From positions 62,001 through 126,000 of the forward strand of contig NZ_CP108003.1 in assembly GCF_041435055.1 (NCBI RefSeq): DNA of 64,000 nucleotides, in the 5' to 3' direction. Below the pieces are notes generated by a model that saw only the letters and a list, made by a program, of their open reading frames with translations, was not told the DNA's origin and did no database searches. The position numbers and the translations under genes were made by a program. The DNA comes from Streptomyces sp. NBC_00341 (GTDB taxonomy: Bacteria > Actinomycetota > Actinomycetes > Streptomycetales > Streptomycetaceae). This document shows, one piece after another, positions 9,344 through 16,468 of this stretch. Within the stretch, counting starts at the first letter, position 1. Every line of letters begins with the position of its first letter.

Positions 9344-10306
9344 GTGAAAGTTTTTGTCACAGGCGGAGCCGGCTTCATCGGCTCGCAGTACGTGCGGGCG
9401 ATGCTCGCCGGCGAGTACGCCGGGTACGAGGACGCCGAGGTCACCGTCTTCGACCTGCTCACCTACGCGGGCACCACGGCGAACCTGCCGCTCGGGCACG
9501 AGCGGCTGACCTTCGTCCAGGGGGACATCCGGGACGAGGCCGCCCTGGAGGAGGCACTGCCCGGGCACGACGTGGTGGTGCACTTCGCCGCCGAGTCGCA
9601 CGTGGACCGGTCGGTCACCGGCGCGGTCCCGTTCGCCTCGACCAACGTGGTCGGCACCCAGCAGCTCCTGGACAGCTGCGCCCGGTACGACGTGGCGACC
9701 GTGCTGTGCGTGTCCACGGACGAGGTGTACGGCTCCATCGAGACCGGATCGTGGGACGAGCACGAGCCGCTGCAGCCCAACTCGCCGTACGCGGCGTCCA
9801 AGGCCGGCAGCGACCTGCTGGCCTTGGCCTGCCGGCGCACCCACGGCCTGGACATCCGGCTCACCCGCTGCTCCAACAACTACGGCCCCTACCAGAACGC
9901 CGAGAAGCTCATCCCGCTGTTCATCACCAACCTGCTGCGCGGCAGGCCCGTGCCGCTGTACGGCGACGGGCGCAACGTGCGCGAGTGGCTGCACGTGGCC
10001 GACCACTGCACCGCGCTGCAACTGGTGCTCACCGACGGGGAGCCGGGCGAGGTCTACAACATCGGCAGCGGCGTCGAGGTCACCAACGTCTCGATCGCGC
10101 GGCGCCTGGTCGAACTGTGCGGCGCCGACCCGTCGCTGATCCAGCGGGTCGCCGACCGCAAGGGCCACGACCTGAGGTATTCGCTCGACTTCAGCAAGAT
10201 CACGAAGCTCGGCTTCACTCCGGCGATCGAGTTCACCGCCGGTCTGGAGAGCACGGTGGAGTGGTACCGCGCCCATCCGGAGCGGTGGCCCGCGCCGGCC
10301 GGCTGA
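9344..10306 (+). CDS. rfbB: dTDP-glucose 4,6-dehydratase
   Basis: Converts dTDP-glucose to dTDP-4-keto-6-deoxyglucose, the common precursor of the 6-deoxysugars of this cluster. It is a 320-residue short-chain dehydrogenase/reductase. Seen: the NAD-binding GGAGFIGSQYVR at the N-terminus, HFAAESHVDRSV, the catalytic STDEVYGSIE with the Asp-Glu pair, the YAASK tyrosine-lysine motif, and TRCSNNYGPYQNAEKLIPLF. GTG 9344 is chosen because TGAGGAG (9327-9333) lies just upstream and family homology begins at KVFVTGG. It is last in the mqnE to rfbB operon and faces the P450 gene across a bidirectional terminator. Its partner rfbA lies in the opposite operon. Confidence 0.95.
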   Translation: MKVFVTGGAGFIGSQYVRAMLAGEYAGYEDAEVTVFDLLTYAGTTANLPLGHERLTFVQGDIRDEAALEEALPGHDVVVHFAAESHVDRSVTGAVPFASTNVVGTQQLLDSCARYDVATVLCVSTDEVYGSIETGSWDEHEPLQPNSPYAASKAGSDLLALACRRTHGLDIRLTRCSNNYGPYQNAEKLIPLFITNLLRGRPVPLYGDGRNVREWLHVADHCTALQLVLTDGEPGEVYNIGSGVEVTNVSIARRLVELCGADPSLIQRVADRKGHDLRYSLDFSKITKLGFTPAIEFTAGLESTVEWYRAHPERWPAPAG

Positions 10307-10325
10307 CCGGTCGGGACCACGCAGT

Positions 10326-10364
10326 CGGCGGCCGCCGGACCATCCAGTGATCCGGCGGCCGCCG
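10326..10364. terminator. Bidirectional hairpin between rfbB and the P450 gene
   Basis: A perfect 14-bp inverted repeat (10326-10339 against 10351-10364) with an 11-base loop, entirely G/C apart from the base pair next to the loop. It lies between two convergent genes, where a shared terminator is expected. There is no U-tract, as is usual in Streptomyces. Confidence 0.8.
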
Positions 10365-10389
10365 CGCGTGCGCCGCCATGGGCGGGGTG

Positions 10390-11619
10390 TCAGTCGCCGG
10401 TGTCCTCGCCCCGGGCGACCAGGAGTTCGTGCACCCCGTAGTGGAGCATGTCCGAGCGCAGCGGGACCTCGCCGGCGGGCGTGGCCGGCCGCAGGTCGGG
10501 GAAGCGGTCGAACAGCATCGGCAGGGCGATGCGCAGCGTGCCGCGCGCCAGGTTCTGGCCGATGCACTGGTGCTCGCCGTGCCCGAAGGCCACATGGCCC
10601 TGGGCGGAGGCGGTGATGTCCAGCCGGTCCGGGTCCTCGAAGTGCTCGGGGTCCCGGTTCGCGGCGGGCAGTGCCAGGACCACGGTGTCGCCGGCCTTGA
10701 TCCGGACGCCGTTCAGCTCGACGTCCGCCAGCGCGGCGCGGCTCGCCCCGAGGTGGGAGATGGTGAGGTAGCGCAGCAGCTGCTCCACCGCGTTGTCCGT
10801 GAGTTCCGGGCGGGCCCGCAGCAGCGCGAGCTGGTCGGGATGGTCCAGGAGTGCGAACGTGCCGAGCGCCAGCATGTTGGCCGTCGTGTCGAAACCGCCG
10901 CCGAGCAGGGCCCAGGTGATGTTCACGATCTCCTCGTCGGTGAGCTCCTCACCGACGAGCTCACCGATCAGGCCGGTGCCGGGTGCGGCGCGCTCGGCCG
11001 TGACCAGCTCCTGGAGGGTCTCGCCGATGACCGTGCAGGCGGTGATCAGCTCCTCGACCGTGTAGTGCATCCGGGACATGACGGCCAGGTGCCGGGCGAG
11101 CGGTTCGCGTACCGCGTCGGGCACGCCGAGCATCTCGCACATCACCCGGACCGTGAGGGGCTCCGCGAAGGCGGTCACCAGGTCCACCGGCCCGGCGGAC
11201 CTGGCCATCGCGTCGAGGTGCTCCCCGGTCAGCCGGCTGATCATCGGGGTGAGGCGGGCGACCGCCCGCATGGTGAAACGACGGGTCAGCAGCCGCCGGT
11301 AGCGGGAGTGACCGGGCTGGTCCATCTTGATGAAGGCGCCCGGCGCGGCGGGCGGCGGGCTGTACTCGGTCATCGGGAACGGCGGCGGGATCGGCAGGCC
11401 GATCAGCTCGTTGCGGTGGCTGAACCGCCGGTCGCTCAGTACGGACCGCACGTCGGAGAGCCGGGTGACCAGCCACCCGGCCCCCTCACCCGGGCCGACG
11501 GTCAGCTCCAGCGGAGCGACCGGGCACCGCTCGCGCAGCTCCGCGTACTCGGGGGGCGGGTCGAAGGGGCACTTCCTCGCCGACGGCAGGGTGACCGGTG
11601 CGTCCGGTGTCCGGGTCAT
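10390..11619 (-). CDS. Cytochrome P450, probable macrolide tailoring oxidase
   Basis: A 409-residue bacterial class I P450. Seen: the haem-ligand loop FGHGEHQCIG with Cys352; the I-helix oxygen-activation motif LLGGGFDTTANM; and the K-helix, where the usual ExxR reads QLLR (Gln280, Arg283, in VEQLLRY), so the conserved Glu is replaced by Gln. Because the haem cysteine is present, this is not a DesVIII/EryCII-type P450-like glycosyltransferase helper. ATG 11619 overlaps the preceding glycosyltransferase stop by 4 bases (ATGA), and the gene is last in a five-gene operon. Likely role: late hydroxylation or epoxidation of the macrolide or of the naphthoquinone. The substrate cannot be told. Confidence 0.9.
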   Translation of the reverse strand: MTRTPDAPVTLPSARKCPFDPPPEYAELRERCPVAPLELTVGPGEGAGWLVTRLSDVRSVLSDRRFSHRNELIGLPIPPPFPMTEYSPPPAAPGAFIKMDQPGHSRYRRLLTRRFTMRAVARLTPMISRLTGEHLDAMARSAGPVDLVTAFAEPLTVRVMCEMLGVPDAVREPLARHLAVMSRMHYTVEELITACTVIGETLQELVTAERAAPGTGLIGELVGEELTDEEIVNITWALLGGGFDTTANMLALGTFALLDHPDQLALLRARPELTDNAVEQLLRYLTISHLGASRAALADVELNGVRIKAGDTVVLALPAANRDPEHFEDPDRLDITASAQGHVAFGHGEHQCIGQNLARGTLRIALPMLFDRFPDLRPATPAGEVPLRSDMLHYGVHELLVARGEDTGD

Positions 11620-12869
11620 GCCTCCTCCAGGGGCCGTGCGTAGAGCCGCTGCTCGATCGCGTCGGCCGCTGCCCCGGCGCCGCCGGCCGACCGGACGTGC
11701 CGGCTCATCTCCCGGACGCGCTCACGCAGCGCGGTGTCGCCCGCGACCTCCAGGACCGCGTTGCGCAGGGTCTCCACGGACGCGTCCTCGCGTCGCACCA
11801 CCCGGGCCAGGCCCAGCTCGGTCAGCCGCCGCGCGTTGACGTGCTGCTCCGGGTGATGGGGCACGACGACCATCGGTACCGCGGCCCGCAGCGCCTCCAG
11901 GATGCTGCCCATGCCCGACTGGCACAGCAGGACCGAGGTGTGCGGCAGGACCTCGGCCAGCGGAACCCAGGGGTGCGCCTCCACGTGCGGCGGCAGCGGA
12001 CCGAGCTCCTCGGGGGAGACGCGCTTGCCGAGTGCGAGCACCGTGTGCCACGGCAGACCGGCGAAGGCCTCGACGCACTGGCGGAAGAAGTCGGGGTGGT
12101 TGTTCACGGTGGTGCCGAGCGAGACGAGCACCACCGGCCGTCCGTCTGCCGGGGGCTGCCACGCCGGGCCGCCGTCCGGCGGCGCCGCCTGCGTCGTCGG
12201 ACCGACGAACACCTGGTGCTCGTCGAAGGTGGCGCCGGCGAACTGGAACTCCCTCGGCACGAACGCGACCGTGAACTCCTCGTGCCCGTAGAACAGTTCG
12301 GCCTGCTGCTCCTCGCGCAGCCCGCTGCCGGCCACGATCTCCTTGAGCCGCTGCGTGAACGCGACGATCGCCGGGTGCGCCGGATCGATCTGCCCGGCGA
12401 ACTCCTGGTGCTGCTCGGAGAGGTTGAAGTGCTCGTTCGAGATGAACGTCGGGGACAGCTGCACGCTGGGCCGTCCCCAGCGCGCGGCCAGCAGCCGCCC
12501 GGTCAGCCACAGGGTCGTGTCGTAGGCGACGGTGTCGGGCAGGTCGTCCGCGAAGCACGCCTCGATCGACGGGAGCACCGCGGTGCTCGCGTCGAGCAGT
12601 TTCAGCGGGGCCCGCGCGCACTCGTCGGCGTCGATGACGTCCGGCGGCGGGTCCGAGGACAGCGGCGGCTCGTACAGGCGCGCCTGTGCGCCCGTCGCCC
12701 GGACTCGGTCCATGAACTCCTCGGTCGCGAAACAGGTCACCCGGTGGCCGCGTGCCACGAGTTCCGCGACCACCGGGAGCACCGGCACCATGTGCCCGAA
12801 GGCCGGATAGGGCAGGAAGGCGAGGTGCAGGGGCCGGCCCTGCGGGACCCCGCGGGACGTGTCGGTCAC
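11616..12869 (-). CDS. Macrolide-type GT1 glycosyltransferase with altered sugar-nucleotide motif
   Basis: A 417-residue GT-B glycosyltransferase of the OleD/MGT group. The acceptor half has the catalytic histidine in FGHMVPVLPVV and its aspartate partner in VAYDTTLWLTGRLLA. Also visible are the linker block FVPREFQFAGATFDEHQVFVG and VVLVSLGTTVNNHPDF. The C-terminal donor motif reads CQSGMGSILEAL, with Gln317 where nearly all relatives have His. GTG 12869 is chosen because it overlaps the upstream glycosyltransferase stop by 4 bases and precedes the homology start by about 14 residues. Its stop overlaps the P450 start. It probably adds one deoxysugar, but the Gln could change donor choice or reduce activity. 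Confidence 0.9.
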   Translation of the reverse strand: MTDTSRGVPQGRPLHLAFLPYPAFGHMVPVLPVVAELVARGHRVTCFATEEFMDRVRATGAQARLYEPPLSSDPPPDVIDADECARAPLKLLDASTAVLPSIEACFADDLPDTVAYDTTLWLTGRLLAARWGRPSVQLSPTFISNEHFNLSEQHQEFAGQIDPAHPAIVAFTQRLKEIVAGSGLREEQQAELFYGHEEFTVAFVPREFQFAGATFDEHQVFVGPTTQAAPPDGGPAWQPPADGRPVVLVSLGTTVNNHPDFFRQCVEAFAGLPWHTVLALGKRVSPEELGPLPPHVEAHPWVPLAEVLPHTSVLLCQSGMGSILEALRAAVPMVVVPHHPEQHVNARRLTELGLARVVRREDASVETLRNAVLEVAGDTALRERVREMSRHVRSAGGAGAAADAIEQRLYARPLEEA

Positions 12870-14083
12870 GACGCGGCCAGCCTGGACTCGATGGTGTCGG
12901 CGGCGAGCGAGGGGCCCCGGCGGGCGGCGATGCTCTCGGACAGCGCCCGTACCCGTCCCCGGGTCTCCCGGTCCTCGGAGAGGTCCAGGACCGCGCCGCG
13001 CAGCACCTGCGCGTCGAGTGCGTCCGGCGCGATGGCCCGGCCCAGGCCCAGTTCGGCGACGCGTGCGGCCACCAGGTCCTGCTCGCCGGTGCGGGGCACC
13101 ACGACGGGCGGCACACCGAAGGCGAGCGCCTCCATGGTGCTGCCCATCCCGGCGTGCGAGACGAAGGCCGAGGCCTGCGAGAGGACCGACAGCTGGGGCA
13201 CCCAGGGCGCGGCCTCGACGTTCGGCGGGAGCGGCCCGAGGTCGTCCGCGGTGACCAGTCCGCCGAGCGACATGACGATGTGCCAGGGCAGATCCGCCAG
13301 CGCGGCGAGCGCGTCGCGGTAGAAGGCCGCCTGGTTCTCGTACCCGAAGCTGCCCAGGGCGACGAGCGCCACCGGGCGCCCGTCCTCCGGACGCCGCCAG
13401 TCGCCCTGCAGGGCCCGGTCCCCGATGCACGGCCCGACGAAGACGTGCCGTTCGTCGAACGTCTCGGTTCCCGGCTGGAACTCGGGCGCCACGAAGACGA
13501 CGGTCCGCTCCTCGGCGGCACCGGTGAACTCCTCGTTCGACACGTCACCGAGTCCGTGGGCGTCCAGCGTGGAGCGCAGCAGGTCCTGGTACTCGGCCAG
13601 GGCCGGGTGGCCGGGGTCGGGCGGGGACATGCCCGCGGCGAGCGCGGCGTACGGGTTGCAGGTCTCGCTGACCACGAACGTGGTCGCGGTCATGACCGAG
13701 GGCAGCTGCCACCTGCGCGCCAGCAGCCGGCCGGTGGGGTAGCCGAACGCGTCGTAGACCATCAGGTCCGGGCGGTCGTCACCGAGCAGCTTCTCCACGT
13801 CGTGGAGCGGTGTGAACGACTCCTTGAGGTGCCCGACCGCCGCCTGGGCCATGTCGTCCCCGGTGATCTTCGCCGGGATGGCCACCGTGTTCCACGACTT
13901 CGGTACGACGGACTCGTACCGGATCACCTCGGCGCCGGTCGCGGCGACCACGTCCGCGAACTGGTCCGCGACCACGTACGTCACCCGGTTGCCGCGGCGC
14001 ACCAGTTCGGCGACGACCGGCAGCGTGGGGTTCACATGGCCGTGTGCCGCGTAGTTGAAGAAGGCTATGTGGCGGCCGCTCAT
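12866..14083 (-). CDS. Macrolide-type GT1 glycosyltransferase
   Basis: A 405-residue GT-B glycosyltransferase with all expected motifs: acceptor-side HGHVNPTLPVVAELV with the catalytic histidine, the aspartate in LMVYDAFGYPTGRLLARRW, the middle block VFVAPEFQPGTETFDERHVFVG, VALVALGSFGYENQ, and the donor motif SHAGMGSTMEALAFGVP with its phosphate-binding histidine. ATG 14083 (ATGA overlap with the rfbA stop) is preferred over an in-frame start 11 codons upstream. It belongs to the MGT/OleD group rather than the DesVII/EryCIII group, which needs a P450-like helper; none is seen here. Likely transfers a dTDP-deoxysugar to the macrolide or to another sugar. Confidence 0.93.
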   Translation of the reverse strand: MSGRHIAFFNYAAHGHVNPTLPVVAELVRRGNRVTYVVADQFADVVAATGAEVIRYESVVPKSWNTVAIPAKITGDDMAQAAVGHLKESFTPLHDVEKLLGDDRPDLMVYDAFGYPTGRLLARRWQLPSVMTATTFVVSETCNPYAALAAGMSPPDPGHPALAEYQDLLRSTLDAHGLGDVSNEEFTGAAEERTVVFVAPEFQPGTETFDERHVFVGPCIGDRALQGDWRRPEDGRPVALVALGSFGYENQAAFYRDALAALADLPWHIVMSLGGLVTADDLGPLPPNVEAAPWVPQLSVLSQASAFVSHAGMGSTMEALAFGVPPVVVPRTGEQDLVAARVAELGLGRAIAPDALDAQVLRGAVLDLSEDRETRGRVRALSESIAARRGPSLAADTIESRLAAS

Positions 14084-15018
14084 CGAAGGCCCACCGTCTC
14101 GCGCTGTTCCGCCCACGGGGTGAACACCGGCTCCGGACGCCGGGACTCGATGTCCTTGCGCGCGATGTCCATGACGTACTCGCCGTAGCCGGACTTGGGC
14201 AGCCGTGCGCCGCGCCGGTGGCAGGCCTCGGCGTCGATGAAGCCGCGCCGCAGGGCGATCTCCTCCAGGCAGGCGATCCGCACGCCCTGGCGGCGCTCCA
14301 GTACCTGGACGTACTGGCCCGCTTCGATGAGCGAGTCGTGGGTTCCGGTGTCCAGCCAGGCGAAGCCCCGGCCGAGATCGATCACCTTCGCCTTGCCTTC
14401 GCGCTGGTAGTGCCGGATGACGTCGGTGATCTCCAGCTCGCCGCGCGCAGAGGGCACCAGGTTCTTGGCGATGTCCAGGGCCTGGTTGTCGAAGAAGTAC
14501 AGCCCGGTGATGGCGCGGTCGGTGCGCGGACGGACCGGCTTCTCCTCGATGGCGATGAGCCTGCCGTGTGCGTCGACCTCGCCCACGCCGTAGCGCTCCG
14601 GGTCGGACACGTGGTAGCCGAACAGGACGCAGCCGTCCAGATCGCGGCGGCTGTCCTGGAGGAAGTCGGACATGCCGGGGCCGTAGAAGATGTTGTCGCC
14701 GAGGATCAGCGCGATCGAGTCGTCGCCGATGAAGTCGGCGCCGATGATGAACGCCTCGGGCAGCCCGTTGGGCTCCTGCTGCACCGCGTAGCTGAGCCGC
14801 AGGCCCAGTTCGGAGCCGTCACCGAGGAGGCGCTGGAACAGCGGCTGGTCCTCGGGCGTCGAGATGATGAGGATGTCCTGGATGTCCGCGAGCATGAGCA
14901 CGGACAGCGGGTAGTAGATCATCGGCTTGTCGTAGACGGGGAGCAGTTGCTTGGAGACGGCGAGGGTCACGGGGTGCAGGCGCGTTCCGGCGCCCCCGGC
15001 GAGGATGATGCCCTTCAT
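14080..15018 (-). CDS. rfbA: Glucose-1-phosphate thymidylyltransferase
   Basis: Activates glucose-1-phosphate with dTTP to dTDP-glucose, the first step of the deoxysugar pathway, feeding RfbB. The 312-residue protein begins MKGIILAGGAGTRLHPVT, the nucleotide-binding signature, followed by SKQLLPVYDKPMIYYPLSVL, ALILGDNIFYG with the metal-binding aspartate, and LDTGTHDSLIEAGQYV. ATG 15018 overlaps the upstream glycosyltransferase stop by 4 bases and its own stop overlaps the next glycosyltransferase by 4 bases, so translation is coupled along the operon. The C-terminus (SRRPEPVFTPWAEQRETVGLR) is slightly longer than in many homologues. Identity is secure. Confidence 0.96.
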   Translation of the reverse strand: MKGIILAGGAGTRLHPVTLAVSKQLLPVYDKPMIYYPLSVLMLADIQDILIISTPEDQPLFQRLLGDGSELGLRLSYAVQQEPNGLPEAFIIGADFIGDDSIALILGDNIFYGPGMSDFLQDSRRDLDGCVLFGYHVSDPERYGVGEVDAHGRLIAIEEKPVRPRTDRAITGLYFFDNQALDIAKNLVPSARGELEITDVIRHYQREGKAKVIDLGRGFAWLDTGTHDSLIEAGQYVQVLERRQGVRIACLEEIALRRGFIDAEACHRRGARLPKSGYGEYVMDIARKDIESRRPEPVFTPWAEQRETVGLR

Positions 15019-16328
15019 GGGTGAGTCACTTCCGTAGGTGGCGCGTGGTGGGTGCGTGGACGTTCGGGGCGACGCATCAGGCCCTCGACGACATCGGCTC
15101 CGCGGGAGGCGCCCCCCGCCTCGCGCACGTGCCGGCGCATGGCGGCCACGGCCGCCGCTGCCCGGGAGCCGTTGACGACCTCGTCGACCGCCGTGCGCAG
15201 CGCGGCCGGATCGGCGGACTCCCGCAGCAGGACGCGTCCCAGATCGAGGTCGGCGGCCTGCCGGGCGATGACCCGCTGGTCGATGTGGAACGGCACGAGC
15301 ACCATCGGGACCCCGTGGGCCACCGACTCCATGACGCTGCCCATCCCCGCGTGGGTGATGAACGCGGCGGCGTGCCGGAGGACTTCGGGGTGCCGGAGCC
15401 ACTGGTGGGTCTCCACGTTCGCGGGCAGCGGACCCAGCTCATCGGCGGTGACGCGGTGGCCGAGGGTCACCACGACGTGCCACGGCGAGTCGGCCAGCGC
15501 CTGGATACAGAAACGCAGGAAGGCGGCCTGGTCGGGGGTGTACGAGCTGCCCAGGGACAGCAGCACGACCCGGCACCCGTCCGGTGGCTGCCAGCCGCCG
15601 GTGTCCGGGGCGGCGTCGTCGGACGGGTCGGCCAGGCAGGGGCCGACGAACGCGAACCGGTCGTCGAAGGTCTCCGCGGCCGGCTGGAACGCCTTGGGCA
15701 GGAACACGATGTTGTCGCCGTGCTCCGCGCCGAAGCCGTCGAGCGGGGAGCCGTCCAGCCGGTGTTCGGTGAACAGCCGCCCCTTGCGCGCGACGAACTC
15801 GGCGATGGCCGGATCGTGCGGGTCGATCGGCTCCTGCGGTGGCCCCGTGACCTCCTGACTCTGGCGGTCGGACATCGAGAAGCCGGGGCCGGAGGCGATG
15901 GTCGGGCACAGCTGGAGCACCGGGACGTCCCAGGCGCGGGCCAGCAGCCGGGCGGCCTCGGAGGCCGCGAGGTCATGGGCGAGCACATCGGGCCGGTCGC
16001 CGTCGAAGCGGGCCAGCGCCGTCTCCAGTGGGGCGATGGCCTCCTCGAAGAAGGCGAGGATGTTCTCCACCGCCGAGCCGGTCGGCCCGTCGGCCCAGGG
16101 GAAGCGCGACGGGTAGACCACGGCCTCCGCGCCACTGCTCCGGGCCAGTTCGGCGAAGCGTTCCGTGACGAAGCAGGTGACCCGGTGCCCGCGTCTCACC
16201 AGCTCGGTCATCAGGGGCACGGCGGGCGCGATGTGCGCGTACGCGGGGAAGGTGCAGACACCCACGTGGCCGCGCCGGGTGGTTGTCTGCCGGTGCTGGG
16301 ATCCGTCCTGAGCCGGTCGTCCGTTCAC
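15015..16328 (-). CDS. Macrolide-type GT1 glycosyltransferase, first gene of its operon
   Basis: A 437-residue GT-B glycosyltransferase of the MGT/OleD group. Seen: GVCTFPAYAHIAPAVPLM with the catalytic histidine (Ala replaces the usual Gly before it), the acceptor-activating aspartate in VLAHDLAASEAARLLA, FLPKAFQPAAETFDDRFAFVG, VVLLSLGSSYTPDQ, and the intact donor motif THAGMGSVMESVAHGVP. The N-terminus has about 20 polar residues before the first strand, so a start a little downstream is possible. It heads the minus-strand operon and is divergent from the secreted hexosaminidase across 140 bases. It could be one of the structural sugar transferases or an OleD-like self-protection enzyme; the sequence does not decide. 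Confidence 0.91.
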   Translation of the reverse strand: MNGRPAQDGSQHRQTTTRRGHVGVCTFPAYAHIAPAVPLMTELVRRGHRVTCFVTERFAELARSSGAEAVVYPSRFPWADGPTGSAVENILAFFEEAIAPLETALARFDGDRPDVLAHDLAASEAARLLARAWDVPVLQLCPTIASGPGFSMSDRQSQEVTGPPQEPIDPHDPAIAEFVARKGRLFTEHRLDGSPLDGFGAEHGDNIVFLPKAFQPAAETFDDRFAFVGPCLADPSDDAAPDTGGWQPPDGCRVVLLSLGSSYTPDQAAFLRFCIQALADSPWHVVVTLGHRVTADELGPLPANVETHQWLRHPEVLRHAAAFITHAGMGSVMESVAHGVPMVLVPFHIDQRVIARQAADLDLGRVLLRESADPAALRTAVDEVVNGSRAAAAVAAMRRHVREAGGASRGADVVEGLMRRPERPRTHHAPPTEVTHP

Positions 16329-16468
16329 GGCGTGAGTATGTACACGTCCGCGTGTCGCCTTCGAGGGACCGGAGCGAAAACTAGGGCTCCCGCTAGACCG
16401 TGTTGTCCAAGCTGGTTGTCGATGGGATTCAGGACATCAGGCCCCTCGACAGAGAGACACAGGCACAG
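16329..16468. promoter_or_regulatory. Divergent gap between glycosyltransferase and hexosaminidase genes
   Basis: A 140-base divergent region expected to contain both promoters. A CTAGACC half-site at 16393-16399 resembles half of the DasR operator that controls GlcNAc genes in Streptomyces, but the other half is degenerate. No clear promoter hexamers were identified. Confidence 0.4.

Noticed and set aside
10390..11619. The P450 as a DesVIII/EryCII-type inactive glycosyltransferase partner.
   Set aside because: The haem-binding cysteine and loop are intact, unlike those helpers, and the neighbouring GTs belong to the group that works without a helper.
16385..16405. A DasR (GlcNAc regulator) operator in front of the hexosaminidase gene.
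   Set aside because: Only the CTAGACC half matches; the left half is too degenerate to call.
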